Assembly (NCBI GenBank): GCA_027451865.1 | Contig: DAIDHW010000005.1 | Span: 64,001 to 128,000 of the forward strand | Direction of reading: 5' to 3' | From: Leptolyngbyaceae cyanobacterium clean351 | GTDB taxonomy: Bacteria; Cyanobacteriota; Cyanobacteriia; DAIDHW01 | DNA: 64,000 nucleotides | In this document: in pieces, positions 35,952 through 44,740 of the stretch | Position numbering within the stretch: the first letter of the stretch is position 1 | Layout: each line of letters starts with the position of its first letter | The notes under the pieces: generated by a model | Seen by the model: the letters and a program-made list of their open reading frames with translations, nothing else | Databases searched by the model: none | Told to the model about the DNA's origin: nothing | Program-made: the position numbers and the translations under genes

Positions 35952-37830
35952 GGTCAGGCCCTTGCTCCACCTCGGGGATCAACTCGGGTAGTAGGAAGCG
36001 ATGCTGGGAGCCCGCCAAGAGCTTGAGTAACTGCGGCTTGGGGTCGTAGAACAGAAACAGTATCCGGTCCCCTACCTGCCATTGTTCTCCCACCTGGACT
36101 ACTTGCAACCCTTCACCCCGTTCCCGGACTAGAGGCAGCAACTTGCCACAGGCACTGAGGCGCTGCAGGGCTTCTGCCCGCCCAGGTAAGCTCTCCTCAT
36201 CCGCGAGAGTAGTTTCCCCTAGTTTTACCTCTCCCCCCTCCAAGTACTGATTCCAGGTTCTAATGCCTAGGTCCGGGACAAAAGCCTGGGGAATCTTACC
36301 CTTGTCATTGGCAGGGGTAACCTGGGGGTCCCGGGGAAAGACCGCTAGCACCCGTGGGGGAGAAAACTCCTCCACCGCCCGCTGGGCCAGTACCTGGTTG
36401 ACCTCCCCATTACTGGTCATGGCTAAGAAGGTCCCCACCCGGGGTAAGCCTGCCTGCTCTAGCACCTCGGTTTCCAAAGCACTGCTGAGGAAGCACTTGA
36501 GGTCCTGGTTCCAGGCAATCTGACAAGCCTGGGCATCCGTATCAATCAGGACTACTAGTTCACCGTGTTCCTGAAAGAGGCGAGCCACAAGGCAGCTCAG
36601 GGGATGACAACCCACGATCACCGCTCCCCTAGCCTGCCGGGAGGTGATCCCCAACCACTGGGCCACAAATCGAGCACTAAGGCCTTGCAGAAAAACCGTC
36701 ATGATGATGGTCAAAAATACCAGAGCCTTAATGGCGTCACCCCCATTAATTCCCTGGCTAGTGAGAATCAAGGCGAACAGGGAAGCTACCGAGGCAGCCA
36801 CTATCCCTCGGGGGGCCACCCAGGCTAAAAACAGCTTCTGCCGCCAGTTGAAGCCACTTCCCCAGGTACACACCAGAATACTGAGGGGCCGGACTAAGAA
36901 CATCAAACTGAGGACCGTCAAAGACCCTCCCCAGCCCAGGGCTACCAGGCTATCGAGGGATAGATCTGCCGCCAAGAGGATAAACAAAACCGACACGGCC
37001 AAAACCGTCAGCTGGCCCTTAAAGCGCCTCAGGAGTCGCGCCTCAGGCACGTCGGCCCCCCGCAGCACTAACCCCGCTACCACTGTGGCCATCAAACCTG
37101 ACTCACTGCGGATCATTTGGCCCAAACCAAACAATCCCCAGACCCCAGCCAACACCACCAGGTTCTTGAGGTCCTCTGATAGGAACCGGCCCCGCTGCAG
37201 GATCAGGACCATAAGGCCACCGCCCACAACACCCAAGGCTGCGCCGATGCCCAGACGCGTGGCCAAACTGCCCACCACCGTCAGCCAGTCGGTGGTACCG
37301 CTGATAATCAGGTTCAAGACCACCACTGCCAAGATCGCCCCCAGGGGGTCTACTAACACCCCTTCCCCCTCCAGGAGAGTAGCCGTAGAGCGGTCAACCT
37401 GCACTTGCTTCAGGAGAGGACTGATTACAGTTGGGCCGGTCACCACTACTAAGGAAGCGTACAGGAAAGCTAGGGGCCAGGGAAATTCACTCAGCCAGTG
37501 GGCCGCTACCCCACCCAGGAGCAGGGTGATCCATGTCCCTAGCAGGACTAGGTTACGCAAACTCCCGGAAACTTGCCCCATTTCCCGCAATTCCAGGTTA
37601 AAACCCCCCTCAAATAGAATCACCGCCACCGATAGGGCAACGATCACATCCAAGCCGGACCCGAGGAGATTGGGGTGGAGAATATCCAGCCCGTCTGGTC
37701 CAAGAAGAATGCCAAACATTAGTAGAAAGACAATCCCGGGTACCTGTAAGTACTCGGCTAGCACCTGGGCAGTAATCCCCGCCCCGACGGTGATCACCAT
37801 GAGCAATGTCAGCTCTAGGGAAGCTTCCAT
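35944..37830 (-). CDS. CPA1 cation/proton antiporter with RCK (TrkA-N) domain
   Basis: A 628-residue membrane antiporter, probably Na+/H+ or K+/H+ exchange. About 12-13 membrane segments (residues 5-400) carry the CPA1-type ion-site region LEGEGVLVDPLGAILAVVV (VDP with a conserved Asp) and WVAPRGIVAASVASLFAL. The C-terminal part (about 405-530) is a Rossmann RCK domain (GAVIVGCHPLSCLVARLFQE, LVVLIDTDAQ, NGEVNQVLAQRAVEEF), followed by a TrkA-C-like tail (VQVGEQWQVGDRILFLF). It overlaps the downstream tlyA-like gene by eight bases. About 144 bp without a gene separate it from the pentapeptide-repeat gene. Confidence 0.9.
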   Translation of the reverse strand: MEASLELTLLMVITVGAGITAQVLAEYLQVPGIVFLLMFGILLGPDGLDILHPNLLGSGLDVIVALSVAVILFEGGFNLELREMGQVSGSLRNLVLLGTWITLLLGGVAAHWLSEFPWPLAFLYASLVVVTGPTVISPLLKQVQVDRSTATLLEGEGVLVDPLGAILAVVVLNLIISGTTDWLTVVGSLATRLGIGAALGVVGGGLMVLILQRGRFLSEDLKNLVVLAGVWGLFGLGQMIRSESGLMATVVAGLVLRGADVPEARLLRRFKGQLTVLAVSVLFILLAADLSLDSLVALGWGGSLTVLSLMFLVRPLSILVCTWGSGFNWRQKLFLAWVAPRGIVAASVASLFALILTSQGINGGDAIKALVFLTIIMTVFLQGLSARFVAQWLGITSRQARGAVIVGCHPLSCLVARLFQEHGELVVLIDTDAQACQIAWNQDLKCFLSSALETEVLEQAGLPRVGTFLAMTSNGEVNQVLAQRAVEEFSPPRVLAVFPRDPQVTPANDKGKIPQAFVPDLGIRTWNQYLEGGEVKLGETTLADEESLPGRAEALQRLSACGKLLPLVRERGEGLQVVQVGEQWQVGDRILFLFYDPKPQLLKLLAGSQHRFLLPELIPEVEQGPDRG

Positions 37831-37974
37831 CGTCTGACTACCATCCTTGTACAGGTCAACCTAACCATAAACACATCTACGGCCCCTTCCCCGGCGGTCC
37901 AGGCAAACCCTGTAGAACAATCCTAAGCCAGTCCGGTCCTTACCCGTTAAGGCCCTGGCTAACCAGGGGGTAGA

Positions 37975-38685
37975 TCAACTAGGCATGGCAAACACCAAAT
38001 TTTCCGACTCTAATGCGAAACCTTGGGGGAAGCGAGTAGCCAGGTCATAGATAGCCCCCTGGAAATTAGCCCCACTCACATCAGCAGCCCGGAGAATAGC
38101 CCCGCACAGATTGGCCCTGTAAAGATTGGCCTGGGCTAGGTTTGCCCCTGTCAAGACCCCTTGCCGCAGATCAGCGTAGGCTAGATCGGCAGATTTTAGT
38201 TCGGCATAGCTTAGGTCAGCCCGCTGGAGATAGGTAGCCCGCAGGTCGGCTTGGCGCAGCTGGGTCCCCTTCAGTAATCCATCGGCCAAGTTAGAGCCAA
38301 TCAAAATCGCCATGATACAGTTAGCCTCTACCAAGTCCACTCCTTGGGCCTTCACCACCCGCAGGTCAGCGGCACGCAAGTCCGCCCGCCGGAGCCTTAC
38401 CCCTCCTAGCTGGGCACCGAGGAGTACGCTTTCCCCGAGGACTGCCTCCCGCAGGTCTGCCTCCTGCAGGATTACCTCCGGCAGGTAGGCCGCCTCCAAA
38501 AGTGCTCCCCGCAGTTGGGCCCCAGAGAAGTCTCTTGCCCCTCCCTGGTAAAGTTGCAGGAGTTTCTCCGCCGTTAGGTCAAGCGGGGAGGGATGGGGCT
38601 CGGAGGGGAAAGGGTCTGGCAAGGGCTTCCAGGGGAACACAGCTTCTCCTTGGTGGGACACAGCTTGTTTGCCAATGGCATACAA
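37975..38685 (-). CDS. pentapeptide-repeat protein
   Basis: A 236-residue protein. After a Pro-rich N-terminus of about 35 residues and a short helix (LTAEKLLQLYQGG), residues about 50-215 are pentapeptide repeats of the A(D/N)LxX type (for example ADLRA, ADLSY, ADLAY, ANLAQ, ANLYR), predicted to form a right-handed quadrilateral beta helix. These proteins are abundant in cyanobacteria; their roles are mostly unknown. No signal peptide. The start is TTG 38685; a GTG inside the first 20 codons is an alternative. Divergent from ureA. Confidence 0.88.
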   Translation of the reverse strand: MYAIGKQAVSHQGEAVFPWKPLPDPFPSEPHPSPLDLTAEKLLQLYQGGARDFSGAQLRGALLEAAYLPEVILQEADLREAVLGESVLLGAQLGGVRLRRADLRAADLRVVKAQGVDLVEANCIMAILIGSNLADGLLKGTQLRQADLRATYLQRADLSYAELKSADLAYADLRQGVLTGANLAQANLYRANLCGAILRAADVSGANFQGAIYDLATRFPQGFALESENLVFAMPS

Positions 38686-38731
38686 TCACTATAAGTTTTG
38701 ATCGTTATTCCTCACCTAATTCTAGTGCCCC

Positions 38732-39034
38732 ATGCAACTATCCCCCCAGGAGAAAGATAAGCTTCTGGTCTTCACCGCCGGTCTGGTGGCGGAGCGGCGC
38801 TTAGCTCGAGGCCTTAAGCTGAACTATCCCGAGGCCGTAGCTTATCTGTCAGCAGCTATTCTTGAGGGGGCCCGGGAGGGCAGGACTGTTGCTGACCTGA
38901 TGGCCTACGGTACTACCCTGCTGCGGCGGGACCAGGTGATGCCTGGCATCCCCGAAATGATTCTGGAGGTCCAGGTAGAGGCCACCTTTCCCGATGGTAC
39001 TAAACTGGTTACCGTCCATAATCCCATCCTCTGA
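38732..39034 (+). CDS. ureA: urease subunit gamma
   Basis: Structural subunit of the nickel enzyme urease. The 100-residue product starts [20 protein letters not shown] and contains [27 protein letters not shown] and the ending [14 protein letters not shown], all family-typical. ureB follows 14 bp later. The upstream 46 bp to the divergent pentapeptide gene contain no visible GTA-N8-TAC NtcA site. ureC is absent next door. Confidence 0.96.
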   Translation: MQLSPQEKDKLLVFTAGLVAERRLARGLKLNYPEAVAYLSAAILEGAREGRTVADLMAYGTTLLRRDQVMPGIPEMILEVQVEATFPDGTKLVTVHNPIL

Positions 39035-39048
39035 ACAGGAGCTAGGCG

Positions 39049-39375
39049 ATGATTCCCGGTGAGATGTTTGTGGTGGCAGGTAGCCTAGAGTTAAACCAGG
39101 GGCGGCCAAAGGTGGAGCTGACAGTGGAAAGTCGCGGTGACCGACCGATCCAGGTCGGGTCCCACTTCCACTTCTACGAGGTAAACCCGGCCCTGGAGTT
39201 TGACCGCGACCAAGCCTGGGGGATGCGCCTAGATATCCCCGCCGGGACGGCGGTGCGCTTTGAGCCGGGAGACACCCGCCGGGTCACCCTGGTAGCCCTG
39301 GGGGGAACCCGGGAGGTATACGGTTTTAATGGTCAAGTGAACGGGAGCTTAGACCAGCCTAGGTCTAGGCATTAG
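39049..39375 (+). CDS. ureB: urease subunit beta
   Basis: A 108-residue urease beta subunit: [50 protein letters not shown] and [12 protein letters not shown] are diagnostic. It is co-directional with ureA. The downstream neighbour is prfB on the opposite strand, overlapping by 11 bp, so no ureC or accessory gene can follow in this operon. Confidence 0.96.
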   Translation: MIPGEMFVVAGSLELNQGRPKVELTVESRGDRPIQVGSHFHFYEVNPALEFDRDQAWGMRLDIPAGTAVRFEPGDTRRVTLVALGGTREVYGFNGQVNGSLDQPRSRH

Positions 39376-40478
39376 GGACAGCGGGCTGGCGCAGGTAAGC
39401 CTGGATAAACGGCTCCAGACCCCCATCCATCACCCCAGTAATATCCGTCGTCTCCCAGTTGGTACGTAGGTCTTTGACTAGTTGGTAGGGATGGAAGACG
39501 TAGTTGCGGATCTGGTTTCCCCAGGCCGCTTCGAGAATGTCACCGCGAATGTCGGCAATTTCTTGGGCTCTTTGCTCCTGAGCAATAACTAGGAGTTTGG
39601 CCTTGAGCCGGGCGAGGGCTTTTTCCTTGTTTTTGAGTTGGGAGCGCTCCTCAGTGCAGCGGACCATAATCCCGGTGGGAATATGCCGCACCTGCACCGC
39701 CGTTTCCACCTTGTTGACGTTTTGGCCACCTTTGCCCCCGGACCGGCTGGTGATCACCTCTAAGTCCTGGTCAGGAATCACCACCGACACCGTGTCATCG
39801 ATCATCGGCATCACGTCCACCCCCGCAAAGCTAGTTTGCCGTTTGCCGTTGGCGTTAAAGGGGGAAATGCGCACTAACCGATGGGTACCCTTTTCTGAAC
39901 GTAGGTAACCGTAGGCGTAATCCCCGAGGATTTCTAGGGTGGCGGATTTAATCCCAGCCTCATCTCCCGGAGAAAGCTCCGCCAGTTGGACTTGATAGCC
40001 CTGGTCAGCCCCCCAGCGACTGTACATCCGCAGGAGCATCTCAGCCCAATCCTGGGCGTCGGTGCCCCCCGCTCCAGCGTTAATGGTTAACACCGCCGAC
40101 TCGCGGTCGTAGGGTTGACACAGCAGCTGCTGCAGCTCCCACTGGTCTAGGGTCTGACCGATTTGGGCTAGGTTAACCACCGCCTCTGCCCGGAGAGCCT
40201 CATCGTCAGATAACTCCAGCAGTTCGACTATGGCCCGAGTATCAGCCAGGCGCTGCTGCCAGCTTGCTAACTGTTCTCGGGCAGACTTGAGGCGATTTAG
40301 CTCCTGGAGAGTCTTTTGAGCTTGGGGGGCATCCTCCCAAAACTGACTTTGGGAGGCCTGATGCTCCAAGTCGGCAATATCAGCATCTAGGGCAGGCAGG
40401 TCAAAGGTAGTCCTGGGTTTTCCCCAGGCGCGCCGTGAGCAATTCCAGACCTCGTTTGAGATCGACTAGCATTTCCAT
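39365..40478 (-). CDS. prfB: peptide chain release factor 2 (programmed +1 frameshift)
   Basis: RF2 reads UAA and UGA stops. Translation begins at ATG 40478 ([20 protein letters not shown]) and after 25 codons reaches CTT TGA C. A +1 shift there continues as [15 protein letters not shown]. The full product is about 370 residues. The main part has the codon-recognition motif SPF ([14 protein letters not shown]) and the peptidyl-transferase motif GGQ ([15 protein letters not shown]). An alternative ATG lies at 40472. The 3' end overlaps ureB by 11 bp. Confidence 0.96.
40400..40406 (-). promoter_or_regulatory. RF2 autoregulatory +1 frameshift site
   Basis: On the minus strand CTTTGAC gives Leu, then an in-frame TGA (40403-40401), and restoring the long frame requires slipping one base to read GAC. 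CAGGAC three bases upstream of CTT may act as the stimulatory Shine-Dalgarno-like element, weaker than the AGGGGG of E. coli. When RF2 is scarce, termination at TGA is slow and the shift occurs. Confidence 0.93.
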
Positions 40479-40496
40479 CGGTAATACACCAGACAA

Positions 40497-41657
40497 CTAG
40501 GAACGGAGGGAACTGAAGACTTGGCTGGCGGCTGCTACCCCAGCTCCGGGGTTAAAATCAGCCACTCCTAGCTCCTGCAAGGTCGCCTCGAGGGCCGCCA
40601 CCGCCGCCAGAATATCCCGGTCACCCACAAACCCCAGGTGGCCAATACGGAAAATCTTACCACTCAGGTGGTCTTGGCCCCCGGCCAGGACGATGTCAAA
40701 CCTCTTCTTCACTAGGGAGCGCACCTGTTCTGCTCCCACCGTCGTGGGGGCCACCGCTGTAATCGCCGGGCTGGCAGCCGCGTCAGGGGCAAACAAGGGT
40801 AAGTTGAGGGCCTTGACTGCCGCCCGAGTCGCCCTCATCAGGCGCTCATGCCGACTGAAGACCCCCTCAAGACCCTCCGCCTGCAACAGCTGCAAGGAGG
40901 CTTGGAGAGCGAAAAAGAGATTAACAGGAGGGGTGAAAGGGGTAGTGTTCTTAGCGTAATCCTGGCGGTACAGGCCCAGGTCAAGGTAGAACCGGGGCAG
41001 TGTGGCACGTTTGTAGGCGTCCCAGGCCCGCTCGCTGACACTGACAAACCCCAGCCCGGGGGGCATCATGTAACCTTTTTGGGAACCCGAGGCCACCACG
41101 TCTAGGCCCCATTGTGCCACTGGTACGCTGACCGCCCCGAGGCTAGTAACCGCATCAACAATGATCAAGGCCTCTCCGTGAGCTTTGACGTGACGGTTGA
41201 TGGCCTCGAGGTCATTGATCACCCCGGTGGAGGTTTCACTGTGGGTGATCACCACAGCCTTGATGCGCTTCTCCCGGTCTGCAGCCAACTTTTCTGCTAC
41301 CTGTTCTGGGTCTAGAGGCTGACCCCACTCGGCAATGACCGGATCCACCTCTAGGCCATAGGCCTGGCACACCTCCACCCAGCGCTCACCAAACTTGCCA
41401 TTGTTGCCCACCAACACCCGGTCACCAGGACTGAGGAAATTGATGATGCTTGCCTCCATGGCCCCCGTGCCACTGACCGTCAAACTGAGCACATCCCCTT
41501 GGGTTTGGTGTAGCCACTTCAACCCCTGGTTTACTTCCGCCATCACCTGGCTAAACTCCCCACTGCGGTGACCAATCGGGTGTTTAGCCATGGCCAAAAG
41601 CACAGATTCAGGCACTGGCGTGGGACCGGGAATCATCAACATCAGTTTGTCTTTCAT
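40497..41657 (-). CDS. class V alanine/serine-glyoxylate-type aminotransferase
   Basis: A 386-residue PLP-dependent aminotransferase of the AGXT/serine-glyoxylate family (older cyanobacterial annotations call it soluble hydrogenase 42 kDa subunit). Family blocks: MIPGPTPVPESVLLAM, HRSGEFSQVM, TVSGTGAMEASI, VITHSETSTGVIND, IIVDAVTSLGA and the PLP-lysine motif SGSQKGYMMPPG (Lys near residue 194). It probably acts in photorespiratory glyoxylate metabolism. It starts 96 bp from ssb, divergently, and prfB begins 19 bp after its stop on the same strand. Confidence 0.92.
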   Translation of the reverse strand: MKDKLMLMIPGPTPVPESVLLAMAKHPIGHRSGEFSQVMAEVNQGLKWLHQTQGDVLSLTVSGTGAMEASIINFLSPGDRVLVGNNGKFGERWVEVCQAYGLEVDPVIAEWGQPLDPEQVAEKLAADREKRIKAVVITHSETSTGVINDLEAINRHVKAHGEALIIVDAVTSLGAVSVPVAQWGLDVVASGSQKGYMMPPGLGFVSVSERAWDAYKRATLPRFYLDLGLYRQDYAKNTTPFTPPVNLFFALQASLQLLQAEGLEGVFSRHERLMRATRAAVKALNLPLFAPDAAASPAITAVAPTTVGAEQVRSLVKKRFDIVLAGGQDHLSGKIFRIGHLGFVGDRDILAAVAALEATLQELGVADFNPGAGVAAASQVFSSLRS

Positions 41658-41688
41658 AGCGGTAGCAGCAGGACCTAGGAGGGGAGGG

Positions 41689-41716
41689 TTGACAAAAAGT
41701 GCACCAGAGGTATAGT
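41689..41716 (+). promoter_or_regulatory. sigma70-type promoter for ssb
   Basis: TTGACA (41689-41694) and TATAGT (41711-41716) are separated by 16 bp, close to consensus, about 36 bp before the ssb start codon. A second -10-like TATAAT lies at 41742-41747, only six bases before the ATG, without a good -35. Confidence 0.6.
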
Positions 41717-41752
41717 TGTTCTTAGCTAGTCTCCGAGCAACTATAATCTATC

Positions 41753-42109
41753 ATGAACCTAAACAGCGTCGTCCTGGTTGGCCGCGCCGGCACCGACCCA
41801 GAGCCCAAGTTTTTCGAGTCCGGCAAGAATGTCTGCACCTTCACCCTGGCCGTAGACCGCCGCTCCCGTACCAGTGACCAGCCAGACTGGTTCAATCTGG
41901 AAATGTGGGGAAAAACCGCCGAGGTGGCCGCTAACTACGTACGCAAGGGCAAACTGATCGGGGTTCGAGGTTCCTTAAAGTTTGATACCTGGCAAGACCG
42001 TAATTCTGGGGCGACCAGGAGCCGGCCAGTGATCCTGGTCAATGACCTGGAACTGCTCGGTTCCAAGGCCGAGTCGGGCGGACCCATGCCAGAAACCCCA
42101 GCCTCCTAA
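41753..42109 (+). CDS. ssb: single-stranded DNA-binding protein
   Basis: A 118-residue OB-fold protein: NLNSVVLVGRAGTDPEPKFF, VCTFTLAVDR, DWFNLEMWGKTAEVAANYV, GKLIGVRGSLKFDTW and VILVNDLELLG. It binds single-stranded DNA in replication and repair. The C-terminus (SGGPMPETPAS) lacks the acidic DDDIPF-type tail that recruits partner proteins in most bacteria. It could be one of several SSB-like proteins in this genome. A strong promoter sequence lies upstream. Confidence 0.93.
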   Translation: MNLNSVVLVGRAGTDPEPKFFESGKNVCTFTLAVDRRSRTSDQPDWFNLEMWGKTAEVAANYVRKGKLIGVRGSLKFDTWQDRNSGATRSRPVILVNDLELLGSKAESGGPMPETPAS

Positions 42110-42121
42110 ACCTCTTGCCCC

Positions 42122-42778
42122 ATGCTTCCTCAGCCCCTAGACGTCCCCACCGCTATCCGGCAGCGCCGAGCGATCAAGAGCTTCCAGGCTACTCCCCTAG
42201 CCCCAGAGACCATTACTCAGCTTGTAGAGTTGACCGTTGCCGCCCCGAGTAGCTATAACCTCCAGGACTGGCAGATAATTCTAGTCCAAGACCCCCAGCA
42301 GAAAGCAGCCCTGGCCGCCGCTGCCCACGGTCAAGCCCAGGTTTCCCAGGCTCCAGTGACCTTTGTGTTTGCTGCCGACAGTCAAGTCTGGGCTACCCAC
42401 TTACCACTAGTCCTCCAGCAGGCTCAAGCCCTGGGAGCCTGGCCTGAGGCTACCATTGCCTACTTCCACAACCAGGTGCCCCAGTTTCAGGCGAGCCTAG
42501 GCCCTAAGGCCCGAGAGTACGCGGTCAAGGACGCCATGATTGCTGCCACTCACCTAGCCCTAGCTGCCGAAAGCCTGGGCTTGGCTACCTGTTTAATGAA
42601 CGGTTGGGATGAACAGCAGGTCAAGCAGGTGATCGGGGCCGCCAACAACCCCACCCTAGCTATTGCCGTCCTGGTAGCTGTAGGGTATCCAGCTCTGGCC
42701 CGCCAGTATCCCGGTCGACTCCCCTTGGCCCAGAATGTTTTTCTTAACCACCTGGGCCAACCCTACCCGGTCGACTAG
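42122..42778 (+). CDS. nitroreductase-family FMN oxidoreductase
   Basis: A 218-residue NfnB/NfsA-type flavoprotein. The FMN phosphate-binding start (VPTAIRQRRAIKSFQ), the APSSYNLQDWQIILVQD segment and the late AAESLGLATCLMNGWDE and VAVGYPA blocks fit the family. It would use NAD(P)H to reduce nitro, quinone or similar compounds; the physiological substrate is unknown. Twelve bases separate it from ssb, so the two are probably co-transcribed. Its 3' end faces gmd. Confidence 0.9.
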   Translation: MLPQPLDVPTAIRQRRAIKSFQATPLAPETITQLVELTVAAPSSYNLQDWQIILVQDPQQKAALAAAAHGQAQVSQAPVTFVFAADSQVWATHLPLVLQQAQALGAWPEATIAYFHNQVPQFQASLGPKAREYAVKDAMIAATHLALAAESLGLATCLMNGWDEQQVKQVIGAANNPTLAIAVLVAVGYPALARQYPGRLPLAQNVFLNHLGQPYPVD

Positions 42779-42783
42779 ACTAG

Positions 42784-43854
42784 TCAGGGGGCGGAACCGT
42801 TACTGGTACCCTCCCGCACTAGGGCATTATCATCTACCCCTTTACCAGGGCACTCTAGCCCCAGAACCTGCAGGTCGGCATCGACCATCAGATGGACTAG
42901 CTGTTCGAAGGTGATGGTAGGCTGCCAGCCCAGCTTTTCCCGAGCCTTGGTAGGGTCTCCCAGCAACAGATCCACTTCTGTAGGCCGCAGGTAGCGCTGG
43001 TCGAATTTTACCCAGTCTTGCCATTTAAGGTTGACGTAACCAAAGGCAATCTCCAGAAATTCCGCCACCGAGTGGGTCTCACCCGTAGCAATGATGTAGT
43101 CGTCGGGTTGGTCTTGCTGCAGCATCATCCACATGGCTCGCACGTAGTCCCGGGCGTACCCCCAGTCCCTTTTTGCCTCCAGGTTGCCCAGGTAGAGGCC
43201 ATTTTGCTTACCGGCGACGATGCGGGCGATGGCTCGGGTGATCTTGCGGGTGACAAAGGTTTCCCCCCGCCGGGGGCTTTCGTGGTTGAACAAAATCCCA
43301 TTGCAGGCAAATAGGCCGTAGGACTCTCGGTAGTTAATGGTTTGCCAGTGGGCATAAACCTTGGCACAGGCGTAGGGGCTCCGGGGATAGAAGGGTGTAG
43401 TCTCGGCTTGGGGGACCTGTTGCACCTTGCCAAACATTTCCGAGGAGCCAGCCTGGTAAAATCGTACGCCTCTGCCCGTGCGTTGCTGGTAATCCCGCAG
43501 AGCCTCCAAAAGCCGGAGAGTACCCATAGCTACCGTATCTACCGTGTACTCTGGGGCATCAAAACTCACCCGCACGTGGGACTGGGCTCCGAGGTTGTAA
43601 ATCTCCGAGGGCTGGACCTGCTCGATCAGCTTGCGCAGAGTAGTACCATCGGTCAAATCCCCGTAGTGCAGGTGCAGGCGCACTCCCTCCTGGTGGGGGT
43701 CTTCGTAGAGATGGTCGATGCGGTCAGTGTTGAAGGTAGAGGTACGGCGGATTAATCCGTGCACCTGGTAACCTCGGTCTAGAAGCAGCTCACTAAGGTA
43801 AGAACCATCTTGACCGGTGATACCGGTGATCAGGGCAATGGGAGGGGTTGTCAT
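42784..43854 (-). CDS. gmd: GDP-mannose 4,6-dehydratase
   Basis: Gmd converts GDP-mannose to GDP-4-keto-6-deoxymannose, the precursor of GDP-fucose and GDP-rhamnose. The 356-residue SDR enzyme starts with [20 protein letters not shown] and includes [36 protein letters not shown], the YxxxK catalytic pair in [16 protein letters not shown], and [17 protein letters not shown]. Length is slightly above average because of a short C-terminal tail. It belongs with the sugar transferase and GT4 genes upstream on the same strand. Confidence 0.96.
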   Translation of the reverse strand: MTTPPIALITGITGQDGSYLSELLLDRGYQVHGLIRRTSTFNTDRIDHLYEDPHQEGVRLHLHYGDLTDGTTLRKLIEQVQPSEIYNLGAQSHVRVSFDAPEYTVDTVAMGTLRLLEALRDYQQRTGRGVRFYQAGSSEMFGKVQQVPQAETTPFYPRSPYACAKVYAHWQTINYRESYGLFACNGILFNHESPRRGETFVTRKITRAIARIVAGKQNGLYLGNLEAKRDWGYARDYVRAMWMMLQQDQPDDYIIATGETHSVAEFLEIAFGYVNLKWQDWVKFDQRYLRPTEVDLLLGDPTKAREKLGWQPTITFEQLVHLMVDADLQVLGLECPGKGVDDNALVREGTSNGSAP

Positions 43855-43916
43855 CTTGGTCCTGGAAAAAGCGGGGAAGCATTGTAACTATGGTGGCCTG
43901 GGGATTTCTCTTAGGC

Positions 43917-44657
43917 TCAGTAGGCCCCATTACGGCGAGGCAGCAGCACCACAGCCAAGGTCCGGCAGATAAGGAGGAAATCCAACCAGAAGGTGCGGTG
44001 GATGGCATAGTAAAGGTCCATCTTAATCCGCAAGTCATAGGGAATATCGTTGCGACCAGAAACTTGCCAAATACAGGTAATCCCCGGCTTCTTGGTAAGA
44101 ATTTTATCGATGTGGTGACCGTAGCGGGGCAACTCTTCCGCCACTAGGGGCCGAGGCCCAACTACACTCATGTCTCCACGCAGGACGTTCCAAAATTGAG
44201 GGAATTCGTCTAGGCTAGTGACCCGCAAAAATTTACCAATCCAGGTAATGCGGGGGTCCTGTCTAAGTTTGAAGTTGTTGGTAAACTCCTCCTGCAGATG
44301 GGGGGCCTGGGCCAACATTTGCGGTAAGATTGCCTCCGCGTTGACTACCATGGTTCGAAACTTGAAGCATTTGAAGGGGCGGCGATGGCGACCGATCCGC
44401 TCCTGGACATAAAAAACTGGTCCCGGGGAGGCCGTGTAAACTAGCAGGGCCAATAGGAGGTACAGGGGGGAGAAAGCCACCAGTACAGTGATCGAAAACA
44501 GGATGTCAAACACTCGCTTGGCTTGGGGGCCATCAATCCATGACTGGGTTTTAGACTTGCTCCGGGGACGTTTTGAGCGTCTTACTACCCGGGAAATCTT
44601 ACCCCTGACCAGGGTTCTTACCGATTCCCGGGAGACTAATTGGCTATCAGCAGTCAT
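43917..44657 (-). CDS. polyprenyl-phosphate sugar-phosphate transferase (WcaJ/PglC type)
   Basis: A 246-residue initiating glycosyltransferase that transfers a sugar phosphate to undecaprenyl phosphate, starting exopolysaccharide units. An Arg/Lys-rich N-terminus (residues 10-45) precedes one membrane helix (about 50-75, VFDILFSITVLVAFSPLYLL). The catalytic domain has YVQERIGRHRRPFKCFKFRTM, RVTSLDEFPQFWNVLRGDMS and VVGPRPLVAEELPRY. It is the short form without the extra membrane domain of WbaP-type enzymes. Confidence 0.93.
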   Translation of the reverse strand: MTADSQLVSRESVRTLVRGKISRVVRRSKRPRSKSKTQSWIDGPQAKRVFDILFSITVLVAFSPLYLLLALLVYTASPGPVFYVQERIGRHRRPFKCFKFRTMVVNAEAILPQMLAQAPHLQEEFTNNFKLRQDPRITWIGKFLRVTSLDEFPQFWNVLRGDMSVVGPRPLVAEELPRYGHHIDKILTKKPGITCIWQVSGRNDIPYDLRIKMDLYYAIHRTFWLDFLLICRTLAVVLLPRRNGAY

Positions 44658-44740
44658 GTTCCTCCTTCACTCCACACCCCAGAAACACACTTAATCTTTT
44701 TAGGCAACCCTGCTGGGCCAAATCTTAACTTAAGGATTTC

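Noticed and set aside
36644-37837. 397-codon open frame on the plus strand opposite the antiporter
   Set aside because: It mirrors the conserved antiporter gene on the other strand, has Arg/Thr/Pro-rich low-complexity translation and no recognisable domain; it is a shadow caused by codon bias.
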